Below, piece by piece: positions 16,219-23,942 of a DNA stretch of 64,000 nt (the stretch's first letter is position 1; every line of letters begins with the position of its first letter). The notes under the pieces were generated by a model. That model was not told where the DNA came from. It searched no databases and was given only the letters and a program-made list of their open reading frames with translations. Origin of the DNA: Zavarzinella formosa DSM 19928. Lineage in GTDB: Bacteria > Planctomycetota > Planctomycetia > Gemmatales > Gemmataceae. The stretch covers positions 851,180 to 915,179 of the forward strand of contig NZ_JH636441.1 in the NCBI RefSeq assembly GCF_000255705.1. The letters are read 5' to 3'. The position numbers were made by a program, and so were the translations under genes.

Positions 16219-16298
16219 AAGGCGAAGAATCGAAATGCAAACGTGGGAAGACGCGGGTTTATTGAAGCGATTTCATAATTCACAAACGGGAAAACACA

Positions 16299-16793
16299 AT
16301 GGGACTTTTCAACGATTTTCTTAAGCGGTCTGGCTCGATGCTGGTTGATTCGGCCTTTCAAGGTCTGGGTTCATCCCGGACAAATGGCGACGCTAAAGTC
16401 TGCGACTTGCTCGCCAAGCTGGGATGGGCAATCGACGAACGGGTCAATAACAGCATTGTCCTCAATTTTCGAGACTCAGTAGTGGGAATCCGAAAGGTTT
16501 ACGTCACAGTCCTTGAGGATGCATACGCATTGTTTAGCGTTGCCAGTGTGGCCGACTTCACATACCGCAACATGCCGGAAGATTTTGCCAGCTATCTTCT
16601 TATCCGCAACTCCAAAAGTTCATTCGGATGCTGGCAGATGTCTGATTCAAACAGGCAATGCTTTAGTTTTACCGCAATGTACACGGCTATTTTGCCTGGG
16701 CTTGAACCCGCTGCCTTCAAAGTCATTTGCGAAAATTTGTGCACTGAAGCCCGCGAAGTGGACAGCGGGCTGCGAGAGAAAGGCTTGATTTAG
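16299..16793 (+). CDS. Hypothetical alpha/beta protein
   Basis: The protein is 164 residues. It begins with an amphipathic helix ('LFNDFLKRSGSMLVDSAFQGLG'), then an alpha/beta stretch 'LAKLGWAIDERVNNSIVLNFRDSVVGIRKVYVTVLEDAYALFSVASV', and a C-terminal helix after 'FTAMYTAILPGLEP'. The strand order hints at a YbjN or secretion-chaperone-like fold, but I cannot confirm that. It carries copy B of the 32-base repeat in its first 20 codons. Confidence 0.6.
   Translation: MGLFNDFLKRSGSMLVDSAFQGLGSSRTNGDAKVCDLLAKLGWAIDERVNNSIVLNFRDSVVGIRKVYVTVLEDAYALFSVASVADFTYRNMPEDFASYLLIRNSKSSFGCWQMSDSNRQCFSFTAMYTAILPGLEPAAFKVICENLCTEAREVDSGLREKGLI
16323..16354 (+). repeat. 32-base direct repeat, copy B
   Basis: Matches 11179-11210 at 29 of 32 positions, same orientation; mismatches at the sixth, ninth and twenty-seventh bases. 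Confidence 0.6.
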
Positions 16794-16844
16794 GCGTAGT
16801 GTTTAGCCAGTTTTACCACACCAGCGGGACAACGGGAGGATGAC

Positions 16845-17060
16845 ATGGCCGAACCCTTGGCCGAAATCTTAATGACGAAAGCCGAAGCATGCGAATTTCT
16901 CCACTGTTCCTCGCGCACGTTGGATCGCTGGAGGTCGATGTGGAAGGCGAAGAAGCTTGACCCGCTGGGCGAGGTAAAAATTCGCAGGCGGGCTTGTTTC
17001 CGCAAGGCGGCAGTCGAAAAACTGATCGTCACGCCGAAGCATTGGCTCGCCGGGAAGTAG
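16845..17060 (+). CDS. Excisionase/MerR-like HTH protein
   Basis: The protein is 71 residues with GGGAGG upstream of the ATG. 'MTKAEACEFLHCSSRTLDRWRSMWKAKKLDPLGEVKIRRRACFRKAAVEKLI' is the winged-helix layout of helix_turn_helix-17 proteins: a recognition helix 'SRTLDRWR', a wing, then 'FRKAAVEKLI'. Excisionases of integrative elements have this form. Together with the nearby tyrosine recombinase it is the best candidate recombination directionality factor, though a plain transcriptional role is also possible. Confidence 0.75.
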   Translation: MAEPLAEILMTKAEACEFLHCSSRTLDRWRSMWKAKKLDPLGEVKIRRRACFRKAAVEKLIVTPKHWLAGK

Positions 17061-17210
17061 AAAATCCTTGCGCGGGTGTCCTGCCCGTGCTATTTCTCGA
17101 TGCATGCGAGCGATCTTTTCATTTCCACATTTGGCCTATTTACGCAACGCGTGCTGGTCGCTCGCAAGTTTCCTCGCGCGTTGCGTTGATGGGCTGTTGG
17201 AGTGAACAAA
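17061..17210 (+). promoter_or_regulatory. Structured non-coding region with interleaved inverted repeats
   Basis: TGCGAGCGA at 17105-17113 is complementary to TCGCTCGCA at 17158-17166. ACGCAACGCG at 17142-17151 is complementary to CGCGTTGCGT at 17177-17186. The arms alternate A-B-A'-B', so both stems together would make a pseudoknot, or the two would compete. The region ends 25 bases before the lipoprotein start that heads the 17.2-19.5 kb operon. It could be an RNA attenuator, a protein-binding site, or a transfer/recombination site. Confidence 0.5.
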
Positions 17211-17402
17211 ATGAAAAACCTAATTCTTCTTGCGTGCCTGTTAAGCCTCGGTGGATGCGGATGGCTCAATCGCTCGATTGGCTACTGGTCTGGCTATACC
17301 ACTATTTGCGTTGCTGAAACCAACGTAATGTACGTGCAATTCCCATCTGGCGCGTCGGTGCTCGTTGACAAAGATGGCAAGCCACAAAGCTGCAAGCCAT
17401 GA
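17211..17402 (+). CDS. Small lipoprotein
   Basis: The protein is 63 residues from the ATG at 17211, with GGAG upstream. It has a lysine, a hydrophobic stretch 'LILLACLLSLGGC' and a lipobox with Cys16, predicting lipidation and membrane anchoring. The mature part is short ('WLNRSIGYWSGYTTICVAETNVMYVQFPSGASVLVDKDGKPQSC'). In-frame GTG at 17202 is an alternative start. It overlaps the Lar-like gene by four bases. Possibly an entry-exclusion-type surface protein, but nothing shows that directly. Confidence 0.7.
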   Translation: MKNLILLACLLSLGGCGWLNRSIGYWSGYTTICVAETNVMYVQFPSGASVLVDKDGKPQSCKP

Positions 17403-17791
17403 CCGGCACCCCTATTGCTACGGCTGAGCTTTTGCCGTGTCCCTTCTGCGGCGGAGAAGCCATGATCGAGCATGTCGATAAACTGTGGGAAGTCGGGTGT
17501 CTCAGTTTTGATATGCTCGGTGCTGAAAAAGATTGCTGTGGCTCTGCTCCCGCAAAGTTCGCAACCAAACGTGAGGCAATCGCCGCATGGAACACCCGCT
17601 CAGGCGACACCGCCATGAAGGATGGGGTGGACTTGGAGGTTGGGGCAAAAGCGATTTTTGAAAGCAACCCAAATCGCAATTCTGCCCTGCAATGGCATCA
17701 CGCTGCTGTCCCCAAAAAGCGATATTACGACCAAGCCAAAGCCATTGCCGCCGCATGGGGTCTCCCCACCAAGCAGAAGGAGGGAATATGA
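17399..17791 (+). CDS. Lar-like restriction alleviation protein
   Basis: The protein is 130 residues. The first half has 'ELLPCPFCGGEAMIEH', a further Cys pair around 'KDCCGSAP', and 'TKREAIAAWNTRSGD', which is the CPFCGG...AIAAWN signature of Lar family proteins. These phage and element proteins are linked to protection from type I restriction by modifying host enzyme activity. The C-terminal 55 residues are an extra segment. It overlaps its neighbours on both sides by four bases (ATGA), so it belongs to a coupled operon. Confidence 0.75.
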   Translation: MTGTPIATAELLPCPFCGGEAMIEHVDKLWEVGCLSFDMLGAEKDCCGSAPAKFATKREAIAAWNTRSGDTAMKDGVDLEVGAKAIFESNPNRNSALQWHHAAVPKKRYYDQAKAIAAAWGLPTKQKEGI

Positions 17792-18015
17792 GCGACTTGC
17801 TTTCCCTGATTTTGATTTGGATCATCTTCTCCAACCTTTGGCATGGCAGCGGTCGTGATGACACAGATAATCCGAACGACTCTCGCAGCGGCATGATGGT
17901 GTACACCGACCACCGCACCGGCTGCCAGTACCTCGGAACGGTTTTCGGAGGAATCACGCCTCGTCTTGACAGGGATGGCAAACCGGTTTGTGTCGTGAAT
18001 GAGCCGAAGTCATGA
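17788..18015 (+). CDS. DUF6440-like protein with N-terminal hydrophobic segment
   Basis: The protein is 75 residues with AAGGAGGG before the ATG. A hydrophobic N-terminus ('LLSLILIWIIFSNLW') is followed by 'MVYTDHRTGCQYLGTVFGGITPRLDRDGKPV', matching the 'D..TGvqYl...GgITpl.D.dGkp' core of DUF6440, a small beta-rich domain of unknown role common in phages. It could be exported or membrane-tethered. Four-base overlaps on both sides. Confidence 0.7.
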   Translation: MSDLLSLILIWIIFSNLWHGSGRDDTDNPNDSRSGMMVYTDHRTGCQYLGTVFGGITPRLDRDGKPVCVVNEPKS

Positions 18016-18518
18016 CCCATTCATCCAATCAACCCACATCTGCACCAATCGACGAGTATGCGCTTTTACGCATTGCCAGCGAGCTTCCATGTGGACTGGT
18101 CACGATCAGATTGGTGGTTCAAGCCTACGAAGATGCCCGCCATCAGCATCCGAACCAAGTTGGAAGTCTGCCAGAGAAACTGCAGGCCAACCCACGAAAG
18201 GAACCTGAGGACGCGCGAGCGGTTTGCGACTCTCCGACATACCAAGTCATGGAAAACGGATCAGGTTTTTGGGAGGTGATGAAGCACCTTGGAAAAGAGG
18301 GCGGTTTCAACTTTCTCGCTGAATGCCCGGACAAAGCTATTGCTGAGAAAATCACGAAAGCTTTGACTGTGATGGATGCCGATTGGGGCGAGACTTCGTT
18401 GAAGTTGCTACGTGATGAACTCGACGTCATTGCGTCGGCATCGTTAGAAGGCCAGGGTGTTGCCGGAAGATTGCAGGCGATAATAACGAAGATAGATGAG
18501 GGCAAGTATGTCGATTGA
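18012..18518 (+). CDS. Hypothetical protein of the coupled operon
   Basis: The protein is 168 residues. The middle 'TYQVMENGSGFWEVMKHLGKEGGFNFLAECPDKAIAEKITKALTVMD' looks like a small alpha/beta unit of the type seen in phage proteins describing an individual item plus index; the rest is helical. No named family. It overlaps the DUF6440-like gene by four bases and the next gene by eleven. Confidence 0.6.
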   Translation: MTHSSNQPTSAPIDEYALLRIASELPCGLVTIRLVVQAYEDARHQHPNQVGSLPEKLQANPRKEPEDARAVCDSPTYQVMENGSGFWEVMKHLGKEGGFNFLAECPDKAIAEKITKALTVMDADWGETSLKLLRDELDVIASASLEGQGVAGRLQAIITKIDEGKYVD

Positions 18519-18954
18519 TGAGAAGGCGCATTTGGCAACATGGGCACAATTTGGTAATCGTTACCCGACTTCTGGCGATCAATTCCGTAATCTGCTTGAA
18601 GCCTACGAAGCCTCCAAGGATTCCACACTTCTTGCTACCAAAGTCCGAGAAAATGAGAATTGCAAAGAACAGCCGGTCGAGTTGTCGGAAGGGGGTTGGG
18701 TTGACAAAGCAGAATTAATTTTAGCCCATGAAGCCAAGATTGAAATGGGTCACCTAGCAAATCCTCGCCATTGTTTGCGTGAAATTCTCAGGGTCTGTGG
18801 AATGAAGCGGGAATCGGGTATACTTACCAAATCCCAACAAAGAGAAATTGATGAAATAGTGGGCGGTTTGCTTGGGCTGTATGAATCCGATTGTAATGGC
18901 TCTGCAACAATTAAAGCAGCAGCCGATCTTATCGAAAGGTATCGCTCCAAATGA
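18508..18954 (+). CDS. Hypothetical helical protein of the coupled operon
   Basis: The protein is 148 residues from the ATG at 18508 (GAGGG upstream); an in-frame ATG at 18496 is less favoured. It is mainly helical and acidic: 'KAHLATWAQFGNRYPTSGDQFRNLLEAYEASK', 'GWVDKAELILAHEAKIEMG'. No family recognised. Its TGA overlaps the ATG of the next tiny gene. Confidence 0.55.
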   Translation: MSIDEKAHLATWAQFGNRYPTSGDQFRNLLEAYEASKDSTLLATKVRENENCKEQPVELSEGGWVDKAELILAHEAKIEMGHLANPRHCLREILRVCGMKRESGILTKSQQREIDEIVGGLLGLYESDCNGSATIKAAADLIERYRSK

Positions 18955-19109
18955 CAATCGAATGCGATTATTGCGGCTTTACGCAGCGCGGACAACGCCC
19001 ATGGCACACAGCTTGGTGCCCGTCCGCATCAGAAAGGGATTGGCCAGCCATAACACGCGGTAAGAAGCCAAAACCAAAGCGCAATGAAATAGAAGTTCCG
19101 CACCCATGA
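18951..19109 (+). CDS. 52-residue zinc-ribbon-like protein
   Basis: A short frame from ATG 18951 to TGA 19107-19109, beginning 'MTIECDYCGFTQRGQRPWHTAWCPS'. The CDYCG...H...C arrangement could bind zinc; the tail is Lys/Arg/Pro-rich. The start overlaps the preceding stop by four bases and the end overlaps the next start by four bases, fitting the pattern of the whole operon. Similar one-knuckle proteins are frequent in phages. Function unknown. Confidence 0.6.
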   Translation: MTIECDYCGFTQRGQRPWHTAWCPSASERDWPAITRGKKPKPKRNEIEVPHP

Positions 19110-19516
19110 CCTCCTTGGCTTACACCTCCCTTCAGTTTTGCCGGGTTTGCCTTGGATGGGACCGTCCTGTTGACAGAAAGTTTTCCGAGCAAAATCGAAA
19201 TTGCACCGGCGATGCGGGCAGCAAAGCGTGGTCGCCGTACATCTTTGACTACCACGGAAGGCACGATCAGTTTCAGTACACCGACCTGTCGAAAGTAACG
19301 GCGTCGGTGCGGAACTGGTGCGATGAACACGATGCGTCAGTCGAGGTGGGATATTACGGACACATTCCCGGTGAGTGGGAAGTAAACGTTGTTACCTTCG
19401 CATCTGTCGAGTCGATCACCAGTGACGACCTCTGCCACGCACTCCTCGCGGCATGTGTCGAAGCTGGCAGGAAATTAAAGTCACTCACACCAAGCCCAAC
19501 CCCTCCAACGCCTTGA
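19106..19516 (+). CDS. Phage ABA-sandwich-like domain protein
   Basis: The protein is 136 residues. 'CLGWDRPVDRKFSEQN', 'WSPYIFDY', 'SVRNWCDEH', 'VNVVTFASVESITSDDLCHALLAACVEAGRK' follow the order of the small phage ABA-sandwich domain (Gly-Trp, W-SP--Y---, final helix with A..AA). The family role is not known. It closes the coupled operon and overlaps the convergent integrase gene by about 30 bases at its 3' end. Confidence 0.5.
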   Translation: MTSLAYTSLQFCRVCLGWDRPVDRKFSEQNRNCTGDAGSKAWSPYIFDYHGRHDQFQYTDLSKVTASVRNWCDEHDASVEVGYYGHIPGEWEVNVVTFASVESITSDDLCHALLAACVEAGRKLKSLTPSPTPPTP

Positions 19517-20687
19517 TGATCGGCTCAAGTTCTAAAAAGCTGGCGTCGTCATAAGTCGACATCGTTAAACGGATGTCCGAGTGCCGCATGAATAACTGCC
19601 GGATGCGTGCCGGAATCCCCGCCTGCCCGAGCATCACGTTTGAAGTCATCCGCAGAGAGTGAAAATCCGCGTCTCCCTGCGAGGTGCGGTATTGGATGCC
19701 CGCCAGTTTCAAATCTTTCTGCATGATCCGCACGGATGCCTGGGGAACATGGAAGAGCATGTCATCCGGTTTCTTTCTCGTGTCCTTGATCCACTCGGCC
19801 AGTTCGATGGCGAAACTCGGCAAGAGCAGCAGGCGTGCCTGCTGGCCGTTCTTGGTCATCTTGCCGGGAATCTCCAACCGGGGGAACGGCTTGCGGGCAA
19901 GTTCCAGATGGCAGGGACGCAGGGAGGCGATCTCACCCAACCGCAGGCCGGTGTAGACGGCGGTCTTGTACACGAGGGCGCGTTCCCGGCCGCACATCTC
20001 CAACTCTTTGCGAACATCACCGCTCGCCTCGGCTTTGTGCCGATTGAAATGATCGGACAGCGGACGCTTGCGGGTGGCGTCGAGCAGCCGTTGGATCAGA
20101 GGCACCGTCAACGCCCGTCGCTCTTTGGTTTTCTTCCCGCCGGTGGGCATGTCCACCCGTTCCAGCGGATTGACCCCGATCCTGTCCTTTCGCATCAGCC
20201 AGGTCACCCATATGGAGATGGCCGAGAGGTGCTTTTTCTTGTTGCCGACCGATCCGGACACCCCGGCGAGGTAGGTGTCCACGGCCTTCGTATTCAATTC
20301 GGAAAGCGAGCCAAGGCCGGTGGCGAACGCCCGGAGGATGGATTCCTTCCTGTCTTTGTCCTTTTTGGATTTTCCCGCCGCCCTCATGATCGGCAGAAAT
20401 TCCTCCAGGTGTTCGATGACCTCCCGGTCCAAATGTTCCTTCCGGGGATTCACCATGCCCGCTTCGCCCCGTTCCAGGGCGGTGTTCAATTTGGCCATCT
20501 CCGTAAGAGAGGCAGATTTATCAGTGTACAATCGTACTTTGATTTGTTTCTTGCCCTCTCGCCGGTAGGCGTACCACTGGCGGGATTGCTCGATCACTTT
20601 TTTGGAGCCCGGTGTGCCGGGACTGACCTGCTTTTTTCCAAGGAGGTGGCGGGTGCGGCTGATTTTCAGGAGTGTGAACAGGGACAT
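19485..20687 (-). CDS. Tyrosine recombinase (integrase)
   Basis: The 400-residue protein integrates and excises the element. The core-binding domain is at ~80-185 and the catalytic domain at ~190-395. Catalytic residues are visible: R249 in 'YTGLRLGE', a Lys near 277-279, H343 and R346 in 'DFHSLR', H369 in 'FMRHSD', and nucleophile Y379 in 'MSTYDD'. This is a complete XerC/D-like set. The N-terminus is basic, like arm-binding regions. The gene reads away from the tRNA-Ser gene, whose 3' end is the likely attachment site. It looks intact. Confidence 0.93.
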   Translation of the reverse strand: MSLFTLLKISRTRHLLGKKQVSPGTPGSKKVIEQSRQWYAYRREGKKQIKVRLYTDKSASLTEMAKLNTALERGEAGMVNPRKEHLDREVIEHLEEFLPIMRAAGKSKKDKDRKESILRAFATGLGSLSELNTKAVDTYLAGVSGSVGNKKKHLSAISIWVTWLMRKDRIGVNPLERVDMPTGGKKTKERRALTVPLIQRLLDATRKRPLSDHFNRHKAEASGDVRKELEMCGRERALVYKTAVYTGLRLGEIASLRPCHLELARKPFPRLEIPGKMTKNGQQARLLLLPSFAIELAEWIKDTRKKPDDMLFHVPQASVRIMQKDLKLAGIQYRTSQGDADFHSLRMTSNVMLGQAGIPARIRQLFMRHSDIRLTMSTYDDASFLELEPIIKALEGLGLV

Positions 20688-20818
20688 CGGGGTTTTCCTC
20701 GAAGGGGATGCCCCATTCTCCGGTGTAGCAGCAGGTGTAGCAATAGGCGTAGCGGGAAGGGTCTTGCCACGGCTCGCCGTGTCTCGTCAAGGCAGGGCAT
20801 GGCGGAGCCGGGGGGAAT

Positions 20819-20855
20819 AAAAAAACCTCGGGGAAACCAGTGTTTTCCCGAGGTT
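20819..20855 (-). terminator. Rho-independent terminator downstream of tRNA-Ser
   Basis: On the minus strand a 13-bp stem (arms 20824-20836 and 20843-20855, one G-U pair, six-base loop) is followed by seven Ts. It lies 24 bases past the tRNA-Ser 3' end and insulates the integrase promoter from tRNA transcription. Confidence 0.88.
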
Positions 20856-20878
20856 CGCGTGCTTCAGACTGTCTTTAG

Positions 20879-20968
20879 CGGAGAGGGGGGGATTCGAACC
20901 CCCGGATAGGCTTTTGGCCCATCGCCGCTTTAGCAAAGCGGTGCTTTCGACCACTCAGCCACCTCTCC
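20879..20968 (-). tRNA. tRNA-Ser (GCU anticodon)
   Basis: Minus strand. The acceptor stem GGAGAGG (from 20968) pairs with CCTCTCC (20886-20880). The anticodon stem CCGCT/AGCGG encloses the loop TTGCTAA, anticodon GCT. There is a long variable arm typical of serine tRNAs and a T-arm CGGGGG-TTCGAAT-CCCCC. No CCA is encoded. Its 3' end faces the integrase gene and is the probable integration site. Confidence 0.95.
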
Positions 20969-21147
20969 GGCTTCCATATCTTAATGGGCCGCTTCGTGAT
21001 GACAAGTCATCTTCCCGGAAGTCGGCACATTCTGTTTTGCGGCGGCCATTTTGCGGGTGTTTGCCGGATATTTCCTCTGAACAAGTTTTGGACATCGGGG
21101 CGGTTGTCGCATACAACCGCCCCGTCCGGGACTCCAAGGATGATGCC

Positions 21148-21921
21148 GTGCCGAAGGCCACTTTTGATGATTTACTGAATGAAGTCCGCGACCTGTTTCT
21201 GCAAATACGGGTGTTGAGCGGCGGGTATGGTCCGGCGGTCAACGTGCTTCAAATGAGCGTGGCGGCCGTGTGGCCAAAATTGGGGCGGCTGCGCCGGGAG
21301 CGGTTGCCGCAGGTCGTTCAGCGGCAATTGATCAAATCCACAAAGATGGTTAGCGATCTCACCCTGTTGTTCCCGTCGGAGTTGACGGACTCGTTGCGGA
21401 GTCGTCTTCCGGCGATCATGGCCGTTGTTGCGGATCGGCGGCCTTATCTTTTGGAATGGTGGGCAAAACTCCCGCCGATGGATCGGTCGCTGATCGATGC
21501 GTATTATCGGCAGGTTGTTTCAGAAATCAGCCCGGCGCGTGAAATTGTTGATTTCACGCGGCTTCATCTTGAATTGCTTCACCTGCTTGATCGTGCGGTT
21601 CCGGTGGCGAGCGTTGTCGCCTGCGAAACGGATGAAACCGATGTCGCCCGGCTTGTCCTTCAACGGGTTGTCGGTGATTGTCCGGAAGATCGTCGTGTCA
21701 TCTTGGAAACACTGCTGATCGGCGAAAATGGCAATCAGCAGTTTTACCTGCGACTGATGAATGTGGTTGCCGAGTTGGAATGGTTGCTTGGCCCGAAACC
21801 GGATTGGGCTGGCTTGAAGCCGCCTCCTCCGGCGCCGATTCGGGAAAAGCTCGTCACCTGGGCATTTCTTGTTGGTTGTGCGGTCGCTGTTTCTTCGGTG
21901 ATCTACGCGATTATTCGGTGA
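21148..21921 (+). CDS. Hypothetical tail-anchored protein
   Basis: The frame is open upstream through the tRNA, so the start must be internal. A GTG at 21148 with AAGGA upstream gives 257 residues beginning 'VPKATFDDLLNEVRDLF'. It is mostly helical with a C-terminal membrane anchor ('WAFLVGCAVAVSSVIYAII'), leaving the bulk in the cytoplasm. No recognised family. It is convergent with the sugar transferase gene. Confidence 0.6.
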   Translation: MPKATFDDLLNEVRDLFLQIRVLSGGYGPAVNVLQMSVAAVWPKLGRLRRERLPQVVQRQLIKSTKMVSDLTLLFPSELTDSLRSRLPAIMAVVADRRPYLLEWWAKLPPMDRSLIDAYYRQVVSEISPAREIVDFTRLHLELLHLLDRAVPVASVVACETDETDVARLVLQRVVGDCPEDRRVILETLLIGENGNQQFYLRLMNVVAELEWLLGPKPDWAGLKPPPPAPIREKLVTWAFLVGCAVAVSSVIYAIIR

Positions 21922-21947
21922 GGATTCTCGCCGCGACCACACAGGTT

Positions 21948-23339
21948 TCAATACGCATTCCGGTGCACCAAACCGTTCCAGACGGTCAGCCACATGATCC
22001 GCATGTCAAAAATCGGGTTCCAGTGTACGATGTAGTACAAATCGAATTGGATTCGCTTCCGAAGCGAAGTGTTCCCTCGCCAGCCGTTTACCTGGGCCCA
22101 GCCGGTGATGCCGGATTTCACCGCGTGCCGGGCCATGTAATTCGGGATTGTTTTCTGAAACTGACTAATGAATTCCGGTCGCTCCGGGCGGGGGCCGACC
22201 ACGGACATGTCCCCGAGCAGAACATTGAAAAATTGCGGCAGTTCGTCCAGACTGGTTTGCCGCAAGAAAGTGCCGATGGGCGTGCGCCGGGGGTCGTTCT
22301 TGGTCGTCATCACCGGGCCGGTGGCTGTCTCGGAATCTTCCCGCATCGAGCGGAATTTGAGCATGTGGAAACTCCTGCCGTTCAATCCGCAGCGTTCCTG
22401 CCGGTAGAAGACCGGGCCCCGGCTGGTGATCTTCACCGCAATCGCGATCGCCAGCATCACCGGTGATAACACCAGCAGAGCGAACAGCGAGAAGGCAATG
22501 TCCATGATTCGCTTCACCCACACGTTCACTCCGAAGTGGGGACTTTCCCGCAGGCCGACGACCGGCATTCCCTCCAGGAAAGTGGTGGTGAGCGTCCAAC
22601 CCGCGAGGTTGGGCACATCCGCGATCAACCGCACTTCCACCAATTCTTGGGATAGGGTGGTAAACACCTGCCTGGCCTCATGAAAGCGATTCATGGGGAG
22701 AGCGATGAACACATGCTCCACGTTGTATTTTTTGATGAGATCGGACAGATTGGCCACCCGGCCGAGGATGTCGAGATCGCTTGACCAACGGGTCGGATTG
22801 TCCTCGACAAAACCCACGTTGCGAATCCCCATCCAACTGGCACTTCGCAGGGCATTGGCCGTCTTGCGGGCAACCCGCCCGGTTCCCACGATCATGGAGA
22901 ACGTCGGATTATACCCCCGGCGGCGCAACAGGTGAATCAGGCCCCATGTGAGTCGGCGGAAGGTCAGCACGGTGACGAAGGCAATCCCGGCGAAGAGAGT
23001 CATCGCCCCGCGGGAAACATAGGGGTCTTGAACGTAAAACCCGACCCCGGTGATGAGCAACACCAACAGCGGAATGCCCTTGGAAACCGCCCAGATTTCT
23101 TCCCTCAATCGGCGAAGGCGGCTGATCTCGTAATTTTTGGCAAGCCAAAAGGCGACAATCGCCAATGCTCCGACAACAGGAAGGTCTTGGTAAACCCATT
23201 CGACCGGAGGCTGTTCCTTGGTGACGGGAAACCAACCGGAGAAACGGGCTTGGTAGGCGGCCATCCATGCGACCACCACCGCCAGCAAATCGCAACTGGC
23301 AATCAGGACCGCGAGACTCTGGCTTCGCCGCTTAATCAT
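21948..23339 (-). CDS. Exopolysaccharide polyprenyl glycosylphosphotransferase (WcaJ-like)
   Basis: The 463-residue membrane enzyme transfers the first sugar phosphate to undecaprenyl phosphate. The N-terminal half has four to five membrane helices and a CoA-binding-like (Rossmann-type) region 'SMIVGTGRVARKTANAL'. The C-terminal sugar transferase domain begins at about 265 with 'VKRIMDIAFSLFALLVLSP', then 'GPVFYRQERCGLNGRSFHMLKFRSM', 'TSLDELPQFFNVLLGDMSVVGPRP' and 'KSGITGWAQVNGWRG'. All hallmark blocks are present and the length is usual. A 600-base non-coding stretch lies upstream. Confidence 0.93.
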   Translation of the reverse strand: MIKRRSQSLAVLIASCDLLAVVVAWMAAYQARFSGWFPVTKEQPPVEWVYQDLPVVGALAIVAFWLAKNYEISRLRRLREEIWAVSKGIPLLVLLITGVGFYVQDPYVSRGAMTLFAGIAFVTVLTFRRLTWGLIHLLRRRGYNPTFSMIVGTGRVARKTANALRSASWMGIRNVGFVEDNPTRWSSDLDILGRVANLSDLIKKYNVEHVFIALPMNRFHEARQVFTTLSQELVEVRLIADVPNLAGWTLTTTFLEGMPVVGLRESPHFGVNVWVKRIMDIAFSLFALLVLSPVMLAIAIAVKITSRGPVFYRQERCGLNGRSFHMLKFRSMREDSETATGPVMTTKNDPRRTPIGTFLRQTSLDELPQFFNVLLGDMSVVGPRPERPEFISQFQKTIPNYMARHAVKSGITGWAQVNGWRGNTSLRKRIQFDLYYIVHWNPIFDMRIMWLTVWNGLVHRNAY

Positions 23340-23942
23340 GGGGTTCCGAATCGGGGACTGACAGGGAAATCGTACCTGTTCTCAACCCTCCGGCCATCAA
23401 AGGCCCGGAATGATTCATCTGGAGCTTGGTTCAAAGCCGCCCCGCACGCTACGCGTCATAACGAGCGATCCCATTGCTGTCAAAAGACTCAAACGGATCA
23501 GAGGTTTTCCGCGAGCCATGAGGTTACAGGGCTTGGCATCTTAAGATTCTTAAATCGGTCAAAATCCGACCCAAAAGTGACCAGAAAAGGCGAAAAACAC
23601 CCTTCCGGCGACCAATTTTGGACAGTTGGACACCCACCCAAGTGGTCAAAAACAGCGGGCCAACTGAACACAATTTTTCAAAACCCCCGGCAAATCGACA
23701 TCTCGCCTAATGATTTTGGAGTAATCCAAGGCCTTTTGGGGGGCGTTTCTCATGGCCCAAAATCAACGATTGAGTCAGATTTCCGGACGTTTGAATAGGG
23801 CCATGTGGCCCAAATGGGGTTTTGGCCCATACGTGGATGCCCGACGGATCATCAATTCACGGCAACTTGGAGGCATTCGGCTCGCCTCAATCAAATTGGC
23901 TCATATGTTTTGGACTGGTGACAAACTTTCACATGACTTTGT
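23340..23942. other. Non-coding stretch upstream of the sugar transferase
   Basis: These 603 bases have no convincing gene. They contain a perfect palindrome GGGCCA-TG-TGGCCC at 23798-23811 and two further GGCCCA motifs nearby (about 23752 and 23823), which could be protein-binding sites. No tRNA or T-tract terminator is seen. Confidence 0.4.

Larger units (their letters stand above)
334..20879. mobile_element. Integrated mobilizable element abutting tRNA-Ser; left edge undetermined
   Basis: The right edge is inferred from a tyrosine recombinase gene (19485-20687) whose start lies about 190 bases from the 3' end of a tRNA-Ser gene, the classic position for tRNA-targeting integrases. Inside are a MobF relaxase, a VirD4/TraG coupling protein, a ParB-like protein, excisionase-type HTH proteins and a Lar-like anti-restriction protein. 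No VirB-type channel genes are visible, which suggests mobilization by a helper. I searched the left part by eye for a copy of the tRNA 3' end and found none. The left limit given is therefore nominal, and the element could begin before base 1. Confidence 0.6.

Noticed and set aside
19659-20909. Long open frame opposite the integrase
   Set aside because: It is the antisense shadow of the integrase, Gly/Arg/His-rich with no domain, and the integrase has a full catalytic set.
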